DNA of 26,977 nt, taken from assembly GCA_030630075.1 (NCBI GenBank), contig DAOVNS010000011.1, forward strand, positions 1 through 26,977, read 5' to 3'. Source of the DNA: a bacterium. Lineage in GTDB: Bacteria; Dependentiae; Babeliae; Babeliales; UASB340. Of the stretch, positions 1-7,358 are shown piece by piece; the first letter of the stretch is position 1, and the number at the start of each line of letters is the position of its first letter. The notes under the pieces were generated by a model that saw only the letters and a list, made by a program, of their open reading frames with translations, had not been told where the DNA came from and did not search any database. The position numbers and the translations under genes are program-made.

Positions 1-138
1 CTTCTTTGGGGTGTTGATGTTGTAACAATTCCACCAAATCTTTTGGAAAAAGTTTTAAAACATCCTTTAACCCTCGAGGGTATAGAAAAATTTGATAACG
101 ATTGGAATAAACTTGGCAAAGCAGAATTGTTAGATTAA
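1..138 (+). CDS. tal: transaldolase, C-terminal fragment (cut by window start)
   Basis: Frame 1 is open from the first base to a TAA stop and encodes the last 45 residues of a protein. The peptide contains [20 protein letters not shown] and then GIEKFDNDW. This is the usual end of the short transaldolase / fructose-6-phosphate aldolase-like family: a last barrel strand with G-x-D-x-V-T-x-P, then a C-terminal helix with K-H-P-L-T and G-I-x-x-F-x-x-D-W. The enzyme transfers a dihydroxyacetone unit between sugar phosphates in the non-oxidative pentose phosphate pathway and acts in the cytosol. A transketolase lies about 22 kb downstream in this window, so both halves of the shunt are present. 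The catalytic lysine lies outside the window. Family membership is fairly sure; transaldolase versus F6P aldolase cannot be decided from this fragment. Confidence 0.82.
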   Translation, partial: LLWGVDVVTIPPNLLEKVLKHPLTLEGIEKFDNDWNKLGKAELLD

Positions 139-253
139 AAGCTATTTTTTAAAAAACATAAAAAGTATATTGCTCTTCTTCCTCCTCTCGTATTATGATT
201 ATGCAAGTTAAGTACAAATTTAATCTTCCATAAAAGAAATAGAAAGGGGAAGC

Positions 254-484
254 ATGGAAATAGAGGTATTTGGAATTGAAGAATTGTTGTTTGATTCTAC
301 CTCAATTTTTGACCTTATATTTTTTTCAGATTCTAAAGACTACGACGATGGAGATGATGAATTCGAAGCAGATGATCTTGATCAAGATTTTGATGACGAA
401 GACGATGATTATGACGATGAGGATGTAGAAGAAGAACTTGACGACGATTTTGAAGAAGAAGAAGATAGCGACGATGATGACTAA
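254..484 (+). CDS. small, extremely acidic protein of unknown function
   Basis: This 76-residue protein starts at an ATG preceded by the purine-rich stretch GAAAGGGGAAGC, an acceptable ribosome binding site. Residues 1-26 are an ordinary mixed hydrophobic segment (FGIEELLF, IFDLIFF). From about residue 27 to the end nearly every residue is Asp or Glu, with scattered Tyr and Phe. The tail is likely disordered and could mimic nucleic acid or bind basic proteins or divalent cations, but that is inference. Simple GAT/GAA codon runs can also give spurious open frames; the start site and ribosome binding site argue for a real gene. It stands alone, 115 bp after the transaldolase stop and just before the inverted-repeat element. 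I do not recognise a family. Confidence 0.6.
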   Translation: MEIEVFGIEELLFDSTSIFDLIFFSDSKDYDDGDDEFEADDLDQDFDDEDDDYDDEDVEEELDDDFEEEEDSDDDD

Positions 485-507
485 AACGAAGATGATTAAT
501 GATTAGA

Positions 508-736
508 CACAGGGCATACGCCACTGTGCTAACTTAATACCGCCCCCACACGGGGGCTCAACAAATTCAACAACATCATATCCAAAATAAACTTCTATTT
601 CTCCTAATTGGGAGATAAGTATATAAATTTTAATTTAATGCTTGGTGAGTATATATTTTTTCCAGACAAACAAATATTACCCTTGAGCCCCCGTGTGGGG
701 GCGACATTGAGTTAGCACAGCGGCGTATGCCCTGTG
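508..736. repeat. 229-bp element with 54-bp inverted terminal repeats (MITE- or BIME-like)
   Basis: Positions 508-561 and 683-736 are reverse complements with 50 of 54 bases identical. Each arm contains two hairpins of its own. One is CACAG-GGC-ATAC-GCC-R-CTGTG. The other is GCCCCC/GGGGGC with a 4-base loop, which is very GC-rich for this genome. The 121-bp AT-rich centre holds a third small hairpin (TCTCC at 600-604 with GGAGA at 611-615). No open frame fills the element and I see no clear target duplication at its edges. It ends 25 bp before the birA stop codon, so it may also act as a transcript end for birA. A degenerate copy of the outer hairpin occurs at 16364-16385, which supports a mobile or dispersed repeat. 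Confidence 0.85.
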
Positions 737-761
737 ATAAAAAAATCGGCCTTTTTTATTT

Positions 762-1523
762 TCACTCCAAATCTTCCACTAAAGAGAAAGAAATAATTTT
801 TTTCTCTTTAGTCGTTTCTAAAACTAGATCGCCATTCGGCAAAAGATCCGAAAACAGTCCCTTTTGTAAACTTCCATCTTTATTATGAACGGTTACATTT
901 TTACCAAGATAAAACTGATTATGTTTCCATTCACTAAAAATTTGATCGAATTCCGAATTCAGCCATCTTTGATAATAACAATCCATTGATTGAATTATTT
1001 CCTGATACAAAATTTGTATATCAATTTTTTTGCCAAAAACCTGATATAAAGTTGTGGCCTTTTTAAATAAATCATCGTCTGGCTCAATTATATTGTTCAC
1101 ATTTAGTGCAAAACCATAAATAATTCCATCTATTGAATTGCCATTCCAAATAACTTCGCCAAGAATACCGCCAATTTTTTTACCATCAACTAAAAAATCA
1201 TTCGGCCATTTTAATTTTGTATTAAATTTTTTTAATGCGCTCAAAACGCCTAAAGATATCGCCATGCTCAACTGATTTATCCTAGAACCTAAACATTCAC
1301 TTGAGGTTTTAAAAATCTCATTCAAGTTTGCAGGCTTAAGCACAAGAGTAATAATTAGCTGATTTGGGTCAAATTTCCAAATCCTACCACTTCGCCCCCG
1401 TGTGTACTCATGAACATCCGCCAAAAAAATTGCTCCATCCTCGACGCGATTTATTTCGGATTTGGCCCAAGCCAAAGAATTGAAACATTTTTTTTCGTGA
1501 TAAACCTTGTTGCCAATTATCAT
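762..1523 (-). CDS. birA: biotin--[acetyl-CoA carboxylase] ligase (catalytic domain only)
   Basis: This enzyme activates biotin with ATP and attaches it to the lysine of biotin carboxyl carrier protein. The 253-residue protein has the ligase core. It shows LKWPNDFLVDGKKIGGILGE at residues 104-123, with the KWPND motif and the catalytic lysine, and GFALNVNN, the usual G-x-x-L-N-V-N. A C-terminal SH3-like region follows. The biotin/ATP loop, normally G-R-G-R-x-G-R, reads TRGRSGR at 41-47, so its first glycine is replaced by Thr. There is no N-terminal helix-turn-helix, so it should not repress a biotin operon. The start codon overlaps the smpB stop by 4 bp (ATGA), indicating translational coupling. 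A biotin-dependent carboxylase is expected elsewhere in the genome. Confidence 0.93.
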   Translation of the reverse strand: MIIGNKVYHEKKCFNSLAWAKSEINRVEDGAIFLADVHEYTRGRSGRIWKFDPNQLIITLVLKPANLNEIFKTSSECLGSRINQLSMAISLGVLSALKKFNTKLKWPNDFLVDGKKIGGILGEVIWNGNSIDGIIYGFALNVNNIIEPDDDLFKKATTLYQVFGKKIDIQILYQEIIQSMDCYYQRWLNSEFDQIFSEWKHNQFYLGKNVTVHNKDGSLQKGLFSDLLPNGDLVLETTKEKKIISFSLVEDLE

Positions 1524-1969
1524 GCGCGGTACTTTAACTCGCGATCAGTTTCTCGCTTGATATCTTTTTCGCGCATTTCTCGCTTTTTACTTGCAGCATT
1601 TTTATGTTTTGCTAAACCAAGTTCAACTTTTACATATCCTCTGTTGCCAAAATACATCTTAAGAGGAACAATCGTTAAACCCTTACGAGAAATTTCACCA
1701 ATAAGTTTATGTATTTCTTTTTTGTGTAGCAAAAGCCTACGCGAAACACTCGGATCACCTGATTTAGAAAATGAATGGGAATACGGCGCAATGTAACAAT
1801 TCAATAATTGTATTTGTCCGTTGTGGATTGTTGCAAAAGAATCAGCAAGAGAAACATTGCCTTGACGCAGTGATTTAACTTCGTCACCGGTTAAGACAAT
1901 TCCCGCTTCGAATTTTTCTTTGATTTCGTAAGTATGAAATGCTTTTTTATTTACTGTAATAATTTTCAT
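1520..1969 (-). CDS. smpB: SsrA (tmRNA)-binding protein
   Basis: SmpB binds tmRNA and brings it to stalled ribosomes for trans-translation. The 149-residue length is normal. Family signatures seen are TYEIKEKFEAGIVLTGDEVK at residues 13-32, RQGNVSLADSFA, the central FGNRGYVKVELGLAKHK, and a basic C-terminal tail KREMREKDIKRETDRELK that enters the mRNA channel. No strong Shine-Dalgarno precedes the ATG (AATGAGTTTAT-ATG). It is the first gene of a two-gene unit with birA, overlapping it by 4 bp. No ssrA RNA gene was seen in this window. Confidence 0.96.
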   Translation of the reverse strand: MKIITVNKKAFHTYEIKEKFEAGIVLTGDEVKSLRQGNVSLADSFATIHNGQIQLLNCYIAPYSHSFSKSGDPSVSRRLLLHKKEIHKLIGEISRKGLTIVPLKMYFGNRGYVKVELGLAKHKNAASKKREMREKDIKRETDRELKYRA

Positions 1970-2056
1970 ATAAACTCATTTAACATTCAAAAACCAACAC
2001 GTATTCCAAGTAATAAAACAACTCCGAGCAATAAAACAATATGTTTCTCAAAACAC

Positions 2057-2137
2057 TTTGTCATCCTGAACTTGTTTCAGGATCTATTATTTATTTGTTC
2101 AACTTTTTAGATCCTGAAACAAGTTCAGGATGACAAA
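2057..2137. repeat. perfect 29-bp inverted repeat with 23-base loop
   Basis: Positions 2057-2085 (TTTGTCATCCTGAACTTGTT...) and 2109-2137 are exact reverse complements, giving a 29-bp stem around 2086-2108. Each arm is itself a smaller palindrome, ATCCTGAA-CTTGT-TTCAGGAT. The element lies in the spacer between DUF2062 (ends at 2172 on the minus strand) and the smpB start at 1969. It could end the DUF2062 transcript. As I recall, sequences of this kind (CATCCTGAACTTGTTTCAGG) are dispersed repeats in several bacterial groups, so an intergenic mobile repeat is the likelier origin. Confidence 0.85.
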
Positions 2138-2171
2138 AAAGAACTTTTTTTAATCTCAAACACTGTGGTAA

Positions 2172-2621
2172 CTAAGTTACCTTAAATCTATTAACTAATC
2201 TTTTAAAAACAAAACTAACAAGAGGATACGATGCCAAGGCAAAAAATATACCCAAAATATTTCCGCCTATTAAAAATGACATCAAACAAATTTCTCCAGA
2301 ACCCATAAATTTAGCCAAAGAAATCACCCATGCGGGACTATATCCCAAAATATCATGTAAAAACCAATATCCAAAAAGATAATCAAATGTAAAAAATGGA
2401 ATCATGGTCCAAGGATTATTAATTGACGTTGCAATAAACAATACAGGAAAGTTTAATTTGAACATCCATGTTGCAATAATCATCATTATGGTATGAGCAC
2501 CAGGAAAAGGAGAGAATGCAATATAAATTCCCATACAAAATGAAACAGCCAACTTATCTACTGACCATCCGGATGTAAAAGCAGACCGAAAAGCATCTTT
2601 AATTTTTCCTATAATATTCAT
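2172..2621 (-). CDS. DUF2062 family inner-membrane protein
   Basis: The 149-residue protein matches the DUF2062 family. A basic N-terminus leads to SVDKLAVSFCMGIYIAFSPF, with the typical 'F-x-P-x-x-G-x-H-t' segment (FSPFPGAHTIMM). Then comes a hydrophobic stretch ending in a conserved S-x-N-N-P-W-T loop (SINNPWTMIP). Three or four membrane segments are likely: residues about 25-55, 58-75, 78-95 and 112-138. The biochemical role of the family is not established; members often occur near envelope or glycan genes. It is transcribed divergently from the exported protein at 2744, so the spacer 2622-2743 should hold both promoters, but I cannot pick out convincing -35/-10 boxes in the AT-rich sequence. 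Confidence 0.85.
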   Translation of the reverse strand: MNIIGKIKDAFRSAFTSGWSVDKLAVSFCMGIYIAFSPFPGAHTIMMIIATWMFKLNFPVLFIATSINNPWTMIPFFTFDYLFGYWFLHDILGYSPAWVISLAKFMGSGEICLMSFLIGGNILGIFFALASYPLVSFVFKRLVNRFKVT

Positions 2622-2743
2622 ATATTCTCAATATTCTTAGATTCTCTTGGTTTTTTAAATAAATTATTTTATTTCTTAAGATACCATAAAATGTTATTTA
2701 TATATTCTTGAGACCAATTTTAAGAAATTTTAGGAGATTTGAC

Positions 2744-3457
2744 ATGAAAAAGTTAATCAATTCGTATTTATTCGCATTTTTACTACTATCTTCCAATCTT
2801 TTTGCAGAAGAAGGGTTGGCCCAAAAAAACAGGCAAAATAATACGCAAAATAATATTAGCATAACAAAACCGTTAATTTTAAAAGGTCAAATTAAATGCA
2901 ACGAAGACTGGAAAAATTGTCCCGAATTTAGATTATTTTTCAACGGCAAACAAACATTAAACGACAACGAAGGATTCTTTTCTTTTCCACTTGATCAGCA
3001 AACAAATAAATACTCAATTTTAGTTTGCAAAAATATAAATCCTAATTTTTCCAATACCAATACAATCGAAAATTTAAACGTAAGAATAGAAAAACCATAC
3101 AAAATATTCTCTTTTAAAAAAGTAGAAAACGATAAAAAAGAAATGGTTTGGGAAAAAAACGAAAAAAACCTAGAAAACAAAAATTTCGTTGTACCAAAAA
3201 ATTGTGTAATTGCTCTGATTAACCCAAAATATATTCAAGATATTCAAAACTGGGAAGTAAAATTGACTGATAACTTTATACAAGGACCAAAGATTGTTTT
3301 AAAAGACGATATTAACGAAAAAAAGACGACAAGAGAAGCTGCAAATTCCATTCTTAGAACTTTAGATTCTTTACCTTTTCACGAAAATATAAAAACAAAC
3401 AAAAGAGATTTTACTCAGCATGGAAATGTTAAAGTTACTTTCGCACAAAGTAAGTAG
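2744..3457 (+). CDS. exported protein of unknown function
   Basis: I chose the ATG at 2744 rather than an upstream one because TAGGAGA lies just before it and because the protein then begins with a clean signal peptide, MKKLINSYLFAFLLLSSNLF-A. The mature part (about 215 residues) is rich in Asn and Lys. An early region IKCNEDWKNCPEFRLFFNGK looks like a beta-rich domain with paired cysteines, and two more cysteines follow (LVCKNIN and KNCVIAL), so disulfides in an exported location are plausible. I do not recognise the family; a carboxypeptidase-regulatory or transthyretin-like fold is only a guess from the phrase NDNEGFFSF. The gene converges on the first WD40 gene with only 9 bp between stop codons and no room for a separate terminator. 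Confidence 0.75.
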   Translation: MKKLINSYLFAFLLLSSNLFAEEGLAQKNRQNNTQNNISITKPLILKGQIKCNEDWKNCPEFRLFFNGKQTLNDNEGFFSFPLDQQTNKYSILVCKNINPNFSNTNTIENLNVRIEKPYKIFSFKKVENDKKEMVWEKNEKNLENKNFVVPKNCVIALINPKYIQDIQNWEVKLTDNFIQGPKIVLKDDINEKKTTREAANSILRTLDSLPFHENIKTNKRDFTQHGNVKVTFAQSK

Positions 3458-3466
3458 ATTTTTATT

Positions 3467-4711
3467 CTAAAAAACTCCCTGGCAACGTTGCTGTAAAAAA
3501 CTTATCATTTGATCAAAACTATAATCATCTATTACCGAATGCTCTTTGTAGATAATTATTTCACTACCCCTGCCTGCAACAATATAAACATTTTTATAAT
3601 TATTCGAAGACATACAACAAAAAGACTTATGTTCAACTTTGCTTGATACTAATTCACTTTCTAAAGACTGCTGAATCATGTAACTACCTAACATATTTCT
3701 TATAACACTAATGCCACCAGAATAATATCCAACCAAAATTAAACGAAAATCGCTTGCTGCTTTAAAAAATACAGGAATTTCTGAATCAGATAATTTTATA
3801 TTTTTAATAATTCTTTGTTCAATAGTTGGTCCAACCCACTCCATTTTAAATATATTAATTGAATTTGGATTATTAACAATTGAAAGATAATCCATTTTAA
3901 ATCCGGGAATATAAAAATCAGTAGAACTTACCGAAGGAATAGTTGTAGCTTCAACTTTTTTATCACCATCATAAAAAAATAAATTTATATAAGACTCGTT
4001 TTGATACGCGCAAATAGTCATACTTCCATTAAAATTTGTGAATAAATTTAAAATTGGATTTCGCGATCCTATATCTAAACAATTAATCCTACAATATTTA
4101 TTTTTATCTCTTTTAAAAAAACAAAGTTTATTCTTATAAAAGCCCGCAATGATAAGAATTTTACCATCAGCACTCAAACAAAAGTCTTTAGGTCCAATAG
4201 AAGTAAACCCCAGTTCTTGAATCTTACAATACTCACAATTATTGAACTTCCATATAGTTATTTTATCTTGATTACCCGCAACCAAAAACCTGCCATCAGC
4301 AGACATTTCTAATCGATCGATAGGAGCATTAGTTTCTAAAGTTTGAATAATGCGAAATTCTCCAACGCAAAAATATAAAATATATATAAATCCTTGACTA
4401 TCAGATGCAACTAAAGTGCTTCCATCTGGATATAAACAAAGCCCCGTAATATAACTATCATCAGAAAAGCTTAGTTCTTTAAAAACTTCAAATCTTGGCT
4501 CAACCTGAAGAGGAAATCTTTTTTTTACTACAAGTTTAAGTTCAGGTAAAACATCTTGTTCTGCAACGCCTGCCTCAAATAAATCAACTTCTGCATTCGA
4601 CGGATCGGCAATAATTGTATTTACCAAGTTTTCATGATCTAAAACAGCTACAAGAGGCTTAATTAAAAAGAATAAAGTAAGAATTAAAAAAAACATTATT
4701 TTTTTCATCAT
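3467..4711 (-). CDS. exported WD40-type beta-propeller protein (paralog A)
   Basis: This 414-residue protein has a signal peptide, MMKKIMFFLILTLFFLIKPL-VA. A lead-in of about 70 residues is followed by degenerate WD40-like blades, seen as ITGLCLYPDGSTLVASDSQG, IDRLEMSADGRFLVAGNQDK and FCLSADGKILIIAG, with weaker blades after that. The C-terminus DQMISFLQQRC resembles the tail of the next gene (ETLDFLRAHC). The lead-ins also align (ELKLVVKKRFPLQ and EKLKFYAGERWPIQ), so the two genes are a diverged tandem duplication. The start is MM; with GGGAG just upstream, either ATG (4711 or 4708) could be used. The location is periplasmic or secreted by inference. Propellers of this type bind partners rather than catalyse; the partner is unknown. 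Confidence 0.8.
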   Translation of the reverse strand: MMKKIMFFLILTLFFLIKPLVAVLDHENLVNTIIADPSNAEVDLFEAGVAEQDVLPELKLVVKKRFPLQVEPRFEVFKELSFSDDSYITGLCLYPDGSTLVASDSQGFIYILYFCVGEFRIIQTLETNAPIDRLEMSADGRFLVAGNQDKITIWKFNNCEYCKIQELGFTSIGPKDFCLSADGKILIIAGFYKNKLCFFKRDKNKYCRINCLDIGSRNPILNLFTNFNGSMTICAYQNESYINLFFYDGDKKVEATTIPSVSSTDFYIPGFKMDYLSIVNNPNSINIFKMEWVGPTIEQRIIKNIKLSDSEIPVFFKAASDFRLILVGYYSGGISVIRNMLGSYMIQQSLESELVSSKVEHKSFCCMSSNNYKNVYIVAGRGSEIIIYKEHSVIDDYSFDQMISFLQQRCQGVF

Positions 4712-4795
4712 TCTCCCTTCAAATATTTTCCAAACTTGTTAAAAGGAAAATAATAAATAAAAACGGTTCAAGCAAACTAATTTGATTTTTTAACT

Positions 4796-4845
4796 AAAAA
4801 AAAAGCTCCTAGTGCAAAATCAACATAATTTGCAATAAAAGCTTT
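4796..4845 (-). terminator. hairpin copy A with conserved loop and U-tract, downstream of WD40 paralog B
   Basis: AAAGCT (4802-4807) pairs with AGCTTT (4840-4845) and TGCAAA (4813-4818) pairs with TTTGCA (4829-4834). Two 5-base sides form a symmetric internal loop, and ATCAACATAA is the apical loop. Read on the minus strand, the hairpin runs into nine consecutive U residues, so it fits an intrinsic terminator for the gene ending at 4868. The same layout recurs at 6246-6288. The minus strand also carries a 27-codon frame here (4860 down to 4777) with no ribosome binding site; I do not call it a gene. Confidence 0.6.
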
Positions 4846-4867
4846 AATTTTTAATTTCATTTAAATT

Positions 4868-6148
4868 TTAAGAACAATGTGCTCGTAAAAAGTCTAAGGT
4901 TTCGGGAAGATTTAAAGCATCCAAAGCAGAATGCCTTCTCGAAATTATCACATCTTCACTAGAAGATACTATAACTTTTTTATCTAAAGACATACAAACA
5001 CCTGATATGCAATTATTATACATACCAAACCTACTTAATAAAAAATATAATCCATCTCGTCCCAATAAATTGACCTCAATAATTTCATTATTAAAACCTG
5101 ATACAATCATTTTTTTATCTGGAGACATGTAAATACAATCGAACCAACTACTACCATCATGCACACTTTTCAATTCTTGATTTAAATGATATTGCCCATC
5201 GTCTCTTAAAATCAAAACTTTAACTGGTATATCAGGTCCACCGTAAACTATCATCTGTCCATCTTCAGACATAGCAACATGTCTTATATTAGTATGGTTT
5301 TCTTTAAACTCCTGAACTTCTAAATATCTGCCATCTTCTTGCAATCTAAATATCTTAACGGTGCGATCTATAAATCCACATACAAAAACTCGCTTGTCTG
5401 ATGACATAGCAATAGATAAGTGTCCCAAAGCTTGTTCATGTATTTCTTGATTCCATCCGCAAAGACCATCTTCTCCCCTAGTCCATATTCTTATAAACTG
5501 ATCAAAGCTACCAATTGTGCACCCTGATATAATCATCTGATTATCTAAAGAAATAACAGCCGTATCTACACAACAAAGATTTTGATTTATTGATTGATGT
5601 AAATGATAAAAACCATCCGCCTGTAAAACCCATATTTTTATTGTTCCATCACGACTTGTAGATAGTATTGTATTTCTATCTGGCGTAATTACTACGGATG
5701 TTATCCAATCCCTATGATCATCTAAAGTTTGATGTAAATAATACAGCCCATCATCTCCCAACAAAAATATTCTTATTTTTTTATCATGACTTCCAGAGAT
5801 TATCATCTTTCCATCAAAGCTGATTTGAACAGAAATTACATATTTTGTACATCCTTCAAGTCTTTGGCTTGGTAAAAAATTCATTCCTGTTTGAATTGGC
5901 CACCTTTCTCCTGCATAAAATTTTAATTTTTCAAGAAAACAATTCTGCCAAACTTCTGGATAATTTAAAAATTCATCTAGACCTTCAACATCAGGCCAAC
6001 CCCCTATAACATCGCGCGCTAAAGCCTGAGCACTCTCATCCACAATACGCAAACATTTTGTCTGCAAACTTTCGCATTCCATCGCAAAAACATTATTAGA
6101 AAAAAATAATAAACCTAAGAAAAATAAATTATTCAAAAACTTTTTCAT
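4868..6148 (-). CDS. exported seven-bladed WD40 protein (paralog B)
   Basis: This 426-residue protein has a signal peptide, MKKFLNNLFFLGLLFFSNNV-FA, and a lead-in of about 90 residues. Seven blades follow, recognised by cores such as VISVQISFDGKMIISGSHDK, WITSVVITPDRNTILSTSRD, VAMSEDGQMIVYGG, IYMSPDKKMIVSG and VCMSLDKKVIVSSSED. A distinctive insertion recurs between strands: LLGDDGLYYLHQ, LQADGFYHLHQ, RGEDGLCGWNQ, LQEDGRYLEVQ, LRDDGQYHLNQ, LGRDGLYFLL. This x-x-D-G-x-Y-x-x-x-Q loop would project from the same face of every blade. The short tail ends LDFLRAHCS. It is a paralog of the gene at 3467-4711. The role is presumably protein binding in the envelope or outside the cell; the partner is unknown. 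Confidence 0.85.
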   Translation of the reverse strand: MKKFLNNLFFLGLLFFSNNVFAMECESLQTKCLRIVDESAQALARDVIGGWPDVEGLDEFLNYPEVWQNCFLEKLKFYAGERWPIQTGMNFLPSQRLEGCTKYVISVQISFDGKMIISGSHDKKIRIFLLGDDGLYYLHQTLDDHRDWITSVVITPDRNTILSTSRDGTIKIWVLQADGFYHLHQSINQNLCCVDTAVISLDNQMIISGCTIGSFDQFIRIWTRGEDGLCGWNQEIHEQALGHLSIAMSSDKRVFVCGFIDRTVKIFRLQEDGRYLEVQEFKENHTNIRHVAMSEDGQMIVYGGPDIPVKVLILRDDGQYHLNQELKSVHDGSSWFDCIYMSPDKKMIVSGFNNEIIEVNLLGRDGLYFLLSRFGMYNNCISGVCMSLDKKVIVSSSEDVIISRRHSALDALNLPETLDFLRAHCS

Positions 6149-6202
6149 GATTACCTACCTCAAAAAAATAAACTTTTAAAAATTTTTAAAACTCGGAAAT
6201 TG

Positions 6203-6226
6203 GAAGATATAGTAGAAGATATAGTA
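6203..6226. repeat. two exact tandem copies of a 12-mer
   Basis: GAAGATATAGTA occurs twice in direct succession, about 55 bp upstream of the WD40 paralog B start. On the minus strand this gives TACTATATCTTC twice, each holding a -10-like TACTATA. It may be a promoter with duplicated -10 sequence or a chance slippage product. Confidence 0.55.
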
Positions 6227-6245
6227 TATATAAAAAAACATTACA

Positions 6246-6288
6246 AAAGCCATTTTTGCAATATCAACATTTTTTGTAGTAAAGGCTT
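6246..6288 (-). terminator. hairpin copy B with conserved loop, downstream of tsaD
   Basis: AAGCC (6247-6251) pairs with GGCTT (6284-6288), and TGCAA (6257-6261) pairs with TTGTA (6274-6278) using one G-U pair. Five bases lie on each side between the two stems, exactly as in copy A. The loop is TATCAACATTTT. On the minus strand the hairpin is followed by UUGUAAUGUUUUUUU, so it can serve as a weak intrinsic terminator for tsaD, whose stop is at 6310. Confidence 0.55.
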
Positions 6289-6309
6289 CTTTTATTTTTT
6301 ATTTTTGAA

Positions 6310-7353
6310 TTACTTTAAAACATCTAAAGTCAGATCTGAAAATTCATTGCGTTCAGCTTTGTATCCCGCAACAAATGAAATCATTGCTGCATTATCGCCG
6401 CAGAATTTACAATGAGGACTGACAAATATTTTGTTATGTTTTTCGCAAACTTCACGCAAGCGATTTTTAAGATAACGATTACAAGCAACTCCACCAACGA
6501 AAGTGAATGCCTTAGCTTCGGGATGAAGTTTAAGTGCAAGTTTAAGTTTGGCTTCAAAAATATCGCCAATGCAAACAAGTAAAGAACTTGAAACTTGGTT
6601 TTGCAATTCGGGAGTTATCTTTTCCCAAACCGGACCGGTTTGTAAATTATAAGCACCGCGTTTTACTAAATCGTAAAGAACCGCAGTTTTTAAACCCGAA
6701 AAACTTACATTTAAATCTTTATGCATATTTTTTAATCTTGGATACTTAAAAAAATCTTTAAATCCAACTTCGGTTGCTGCCTTTTCGATCTTGGCACCAC
6801 CTGGATAACCAAAATCAATTATTTTTGCAATCTTATCAAATGCTTCACCCGCTGCATCATCTAAAGTTTGACCAATGATTTGTTGTTTTCCAAAATCCTC
6901 AACTAAATAAAAAGCAGAGTTTCCACCAGACGCCAAAAGAGATAAATGAGGAAATGGAACATCTTTTACAGAAAAATCGTCCTGTAAAAATGAAGAAAAA
7001 ATATGACCTTCAAGATGATTTACCGCGATTATTTTTTTATTCTTAGCGAAAGCTAAAGCCTTTGCAAAACAAACACCAATTAAAAGTGAGCCAACTAAAC
7101 CGGGATTTGTTGTAACGGCAATAAAATCAATATCATCAAGAGTCTTATTCGCTTCTTGCAGAGCTTGCAGAATGATAATATCTATTTTTTCTAAATGAGA
7201 ACGTGATGCAATTTCTGGAACCACTCCACCATAAATTTCGTGTAATTTAACTTGTGAAAAAAGCTTATTAGAAAGCAGCTGTCTACTTTTTGAATCGTAG
7301 ACAGCTGCTGCAGTTTCGTCACAAGAAGTTTCAATACCAAGAATTATTGACAT
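6310..7353 (-). CDS. tsaD: tRNA t6A threonylcarbamoyltransferase subunit TsaD
   Basis: TsaD transfers the threonylcarbamoyl group to A37 of ANN-decoding tRNAs, together with TsaB and usually TsaE. The 347-residue protein opens with the ASKHA signature IILGIETSCDETAAAVYDS. It carries the metal-binding HLEGH (His113, His117), the nucleotide-binding ASGGNSAFYLV, and near the C-terminus FVGGVACNRYLKNRL and FCGDNAAMI. All expected motifs are intact and the length is normal. It starts 5 bp after the rho stop and is surely co-transcribed with rho. The partner gene tsaB lies elsewhere in this window (14308-15054). Confidence 0.97.
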   Translation of the reverse strand: MSIILGIETSCDETAAAVYDSKSRQLLSNKLFSQVKLHEIYGGVVPEIASRSHLEKIDIIILQALQEANKTLDDIDFIAVTTNPGLVGSLLIGVCFAKALAFAKNKKIIAVNHLEGHIFSSFLQDDFSVKDVPFPHLSLLASGGNSAFYLVEDFGKQQIIGQTLDDAAGEAFDKIAKIIDFGYPGGAKIEKAATEVGFKDFFKYPRLKNMHKDLNVSFSGLKTAVLYDLVKRGAYNLQTGPVWEKITPELQNQVSSSLLVCIGDIFEAKLKLALKLHPEAKAFTFVGGVACNRYLKNRLREVCEKHNKIFVSPHCKFCGDNAAMISFVAGYKAERNEFSDLTLDVLK

Positions 7354-7358
7354 AGTTT

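Noticed and set aside
333..524. 63-codon minus-strand frame opposite the acidic protein
   Set aside because: It is the His/Leu/Arg-rich complement of GAT/GAA repeats, a typical artefact.
1391..1404. GCCCCCGTGTG in birA matching 11 bases of the inner hairpin of the 508-736 element
   Set aside because: It encodes the conserved biotin-loop residues in frame and lacks the pairing half, so it is probably coincidence.
1410..1796. 128-codon plus-strand frame over birA and smpB
   Set aside because: It lies antisense to two well-supported conserved genes, has no ribosome binding site and its peptide shows no family.
4777..4860. 27-codon minus-strand frame after WD40 paralog B
   Set aside because: No ribosome binding site, very short, and the bases are better explained by the hairpin and U-tract.
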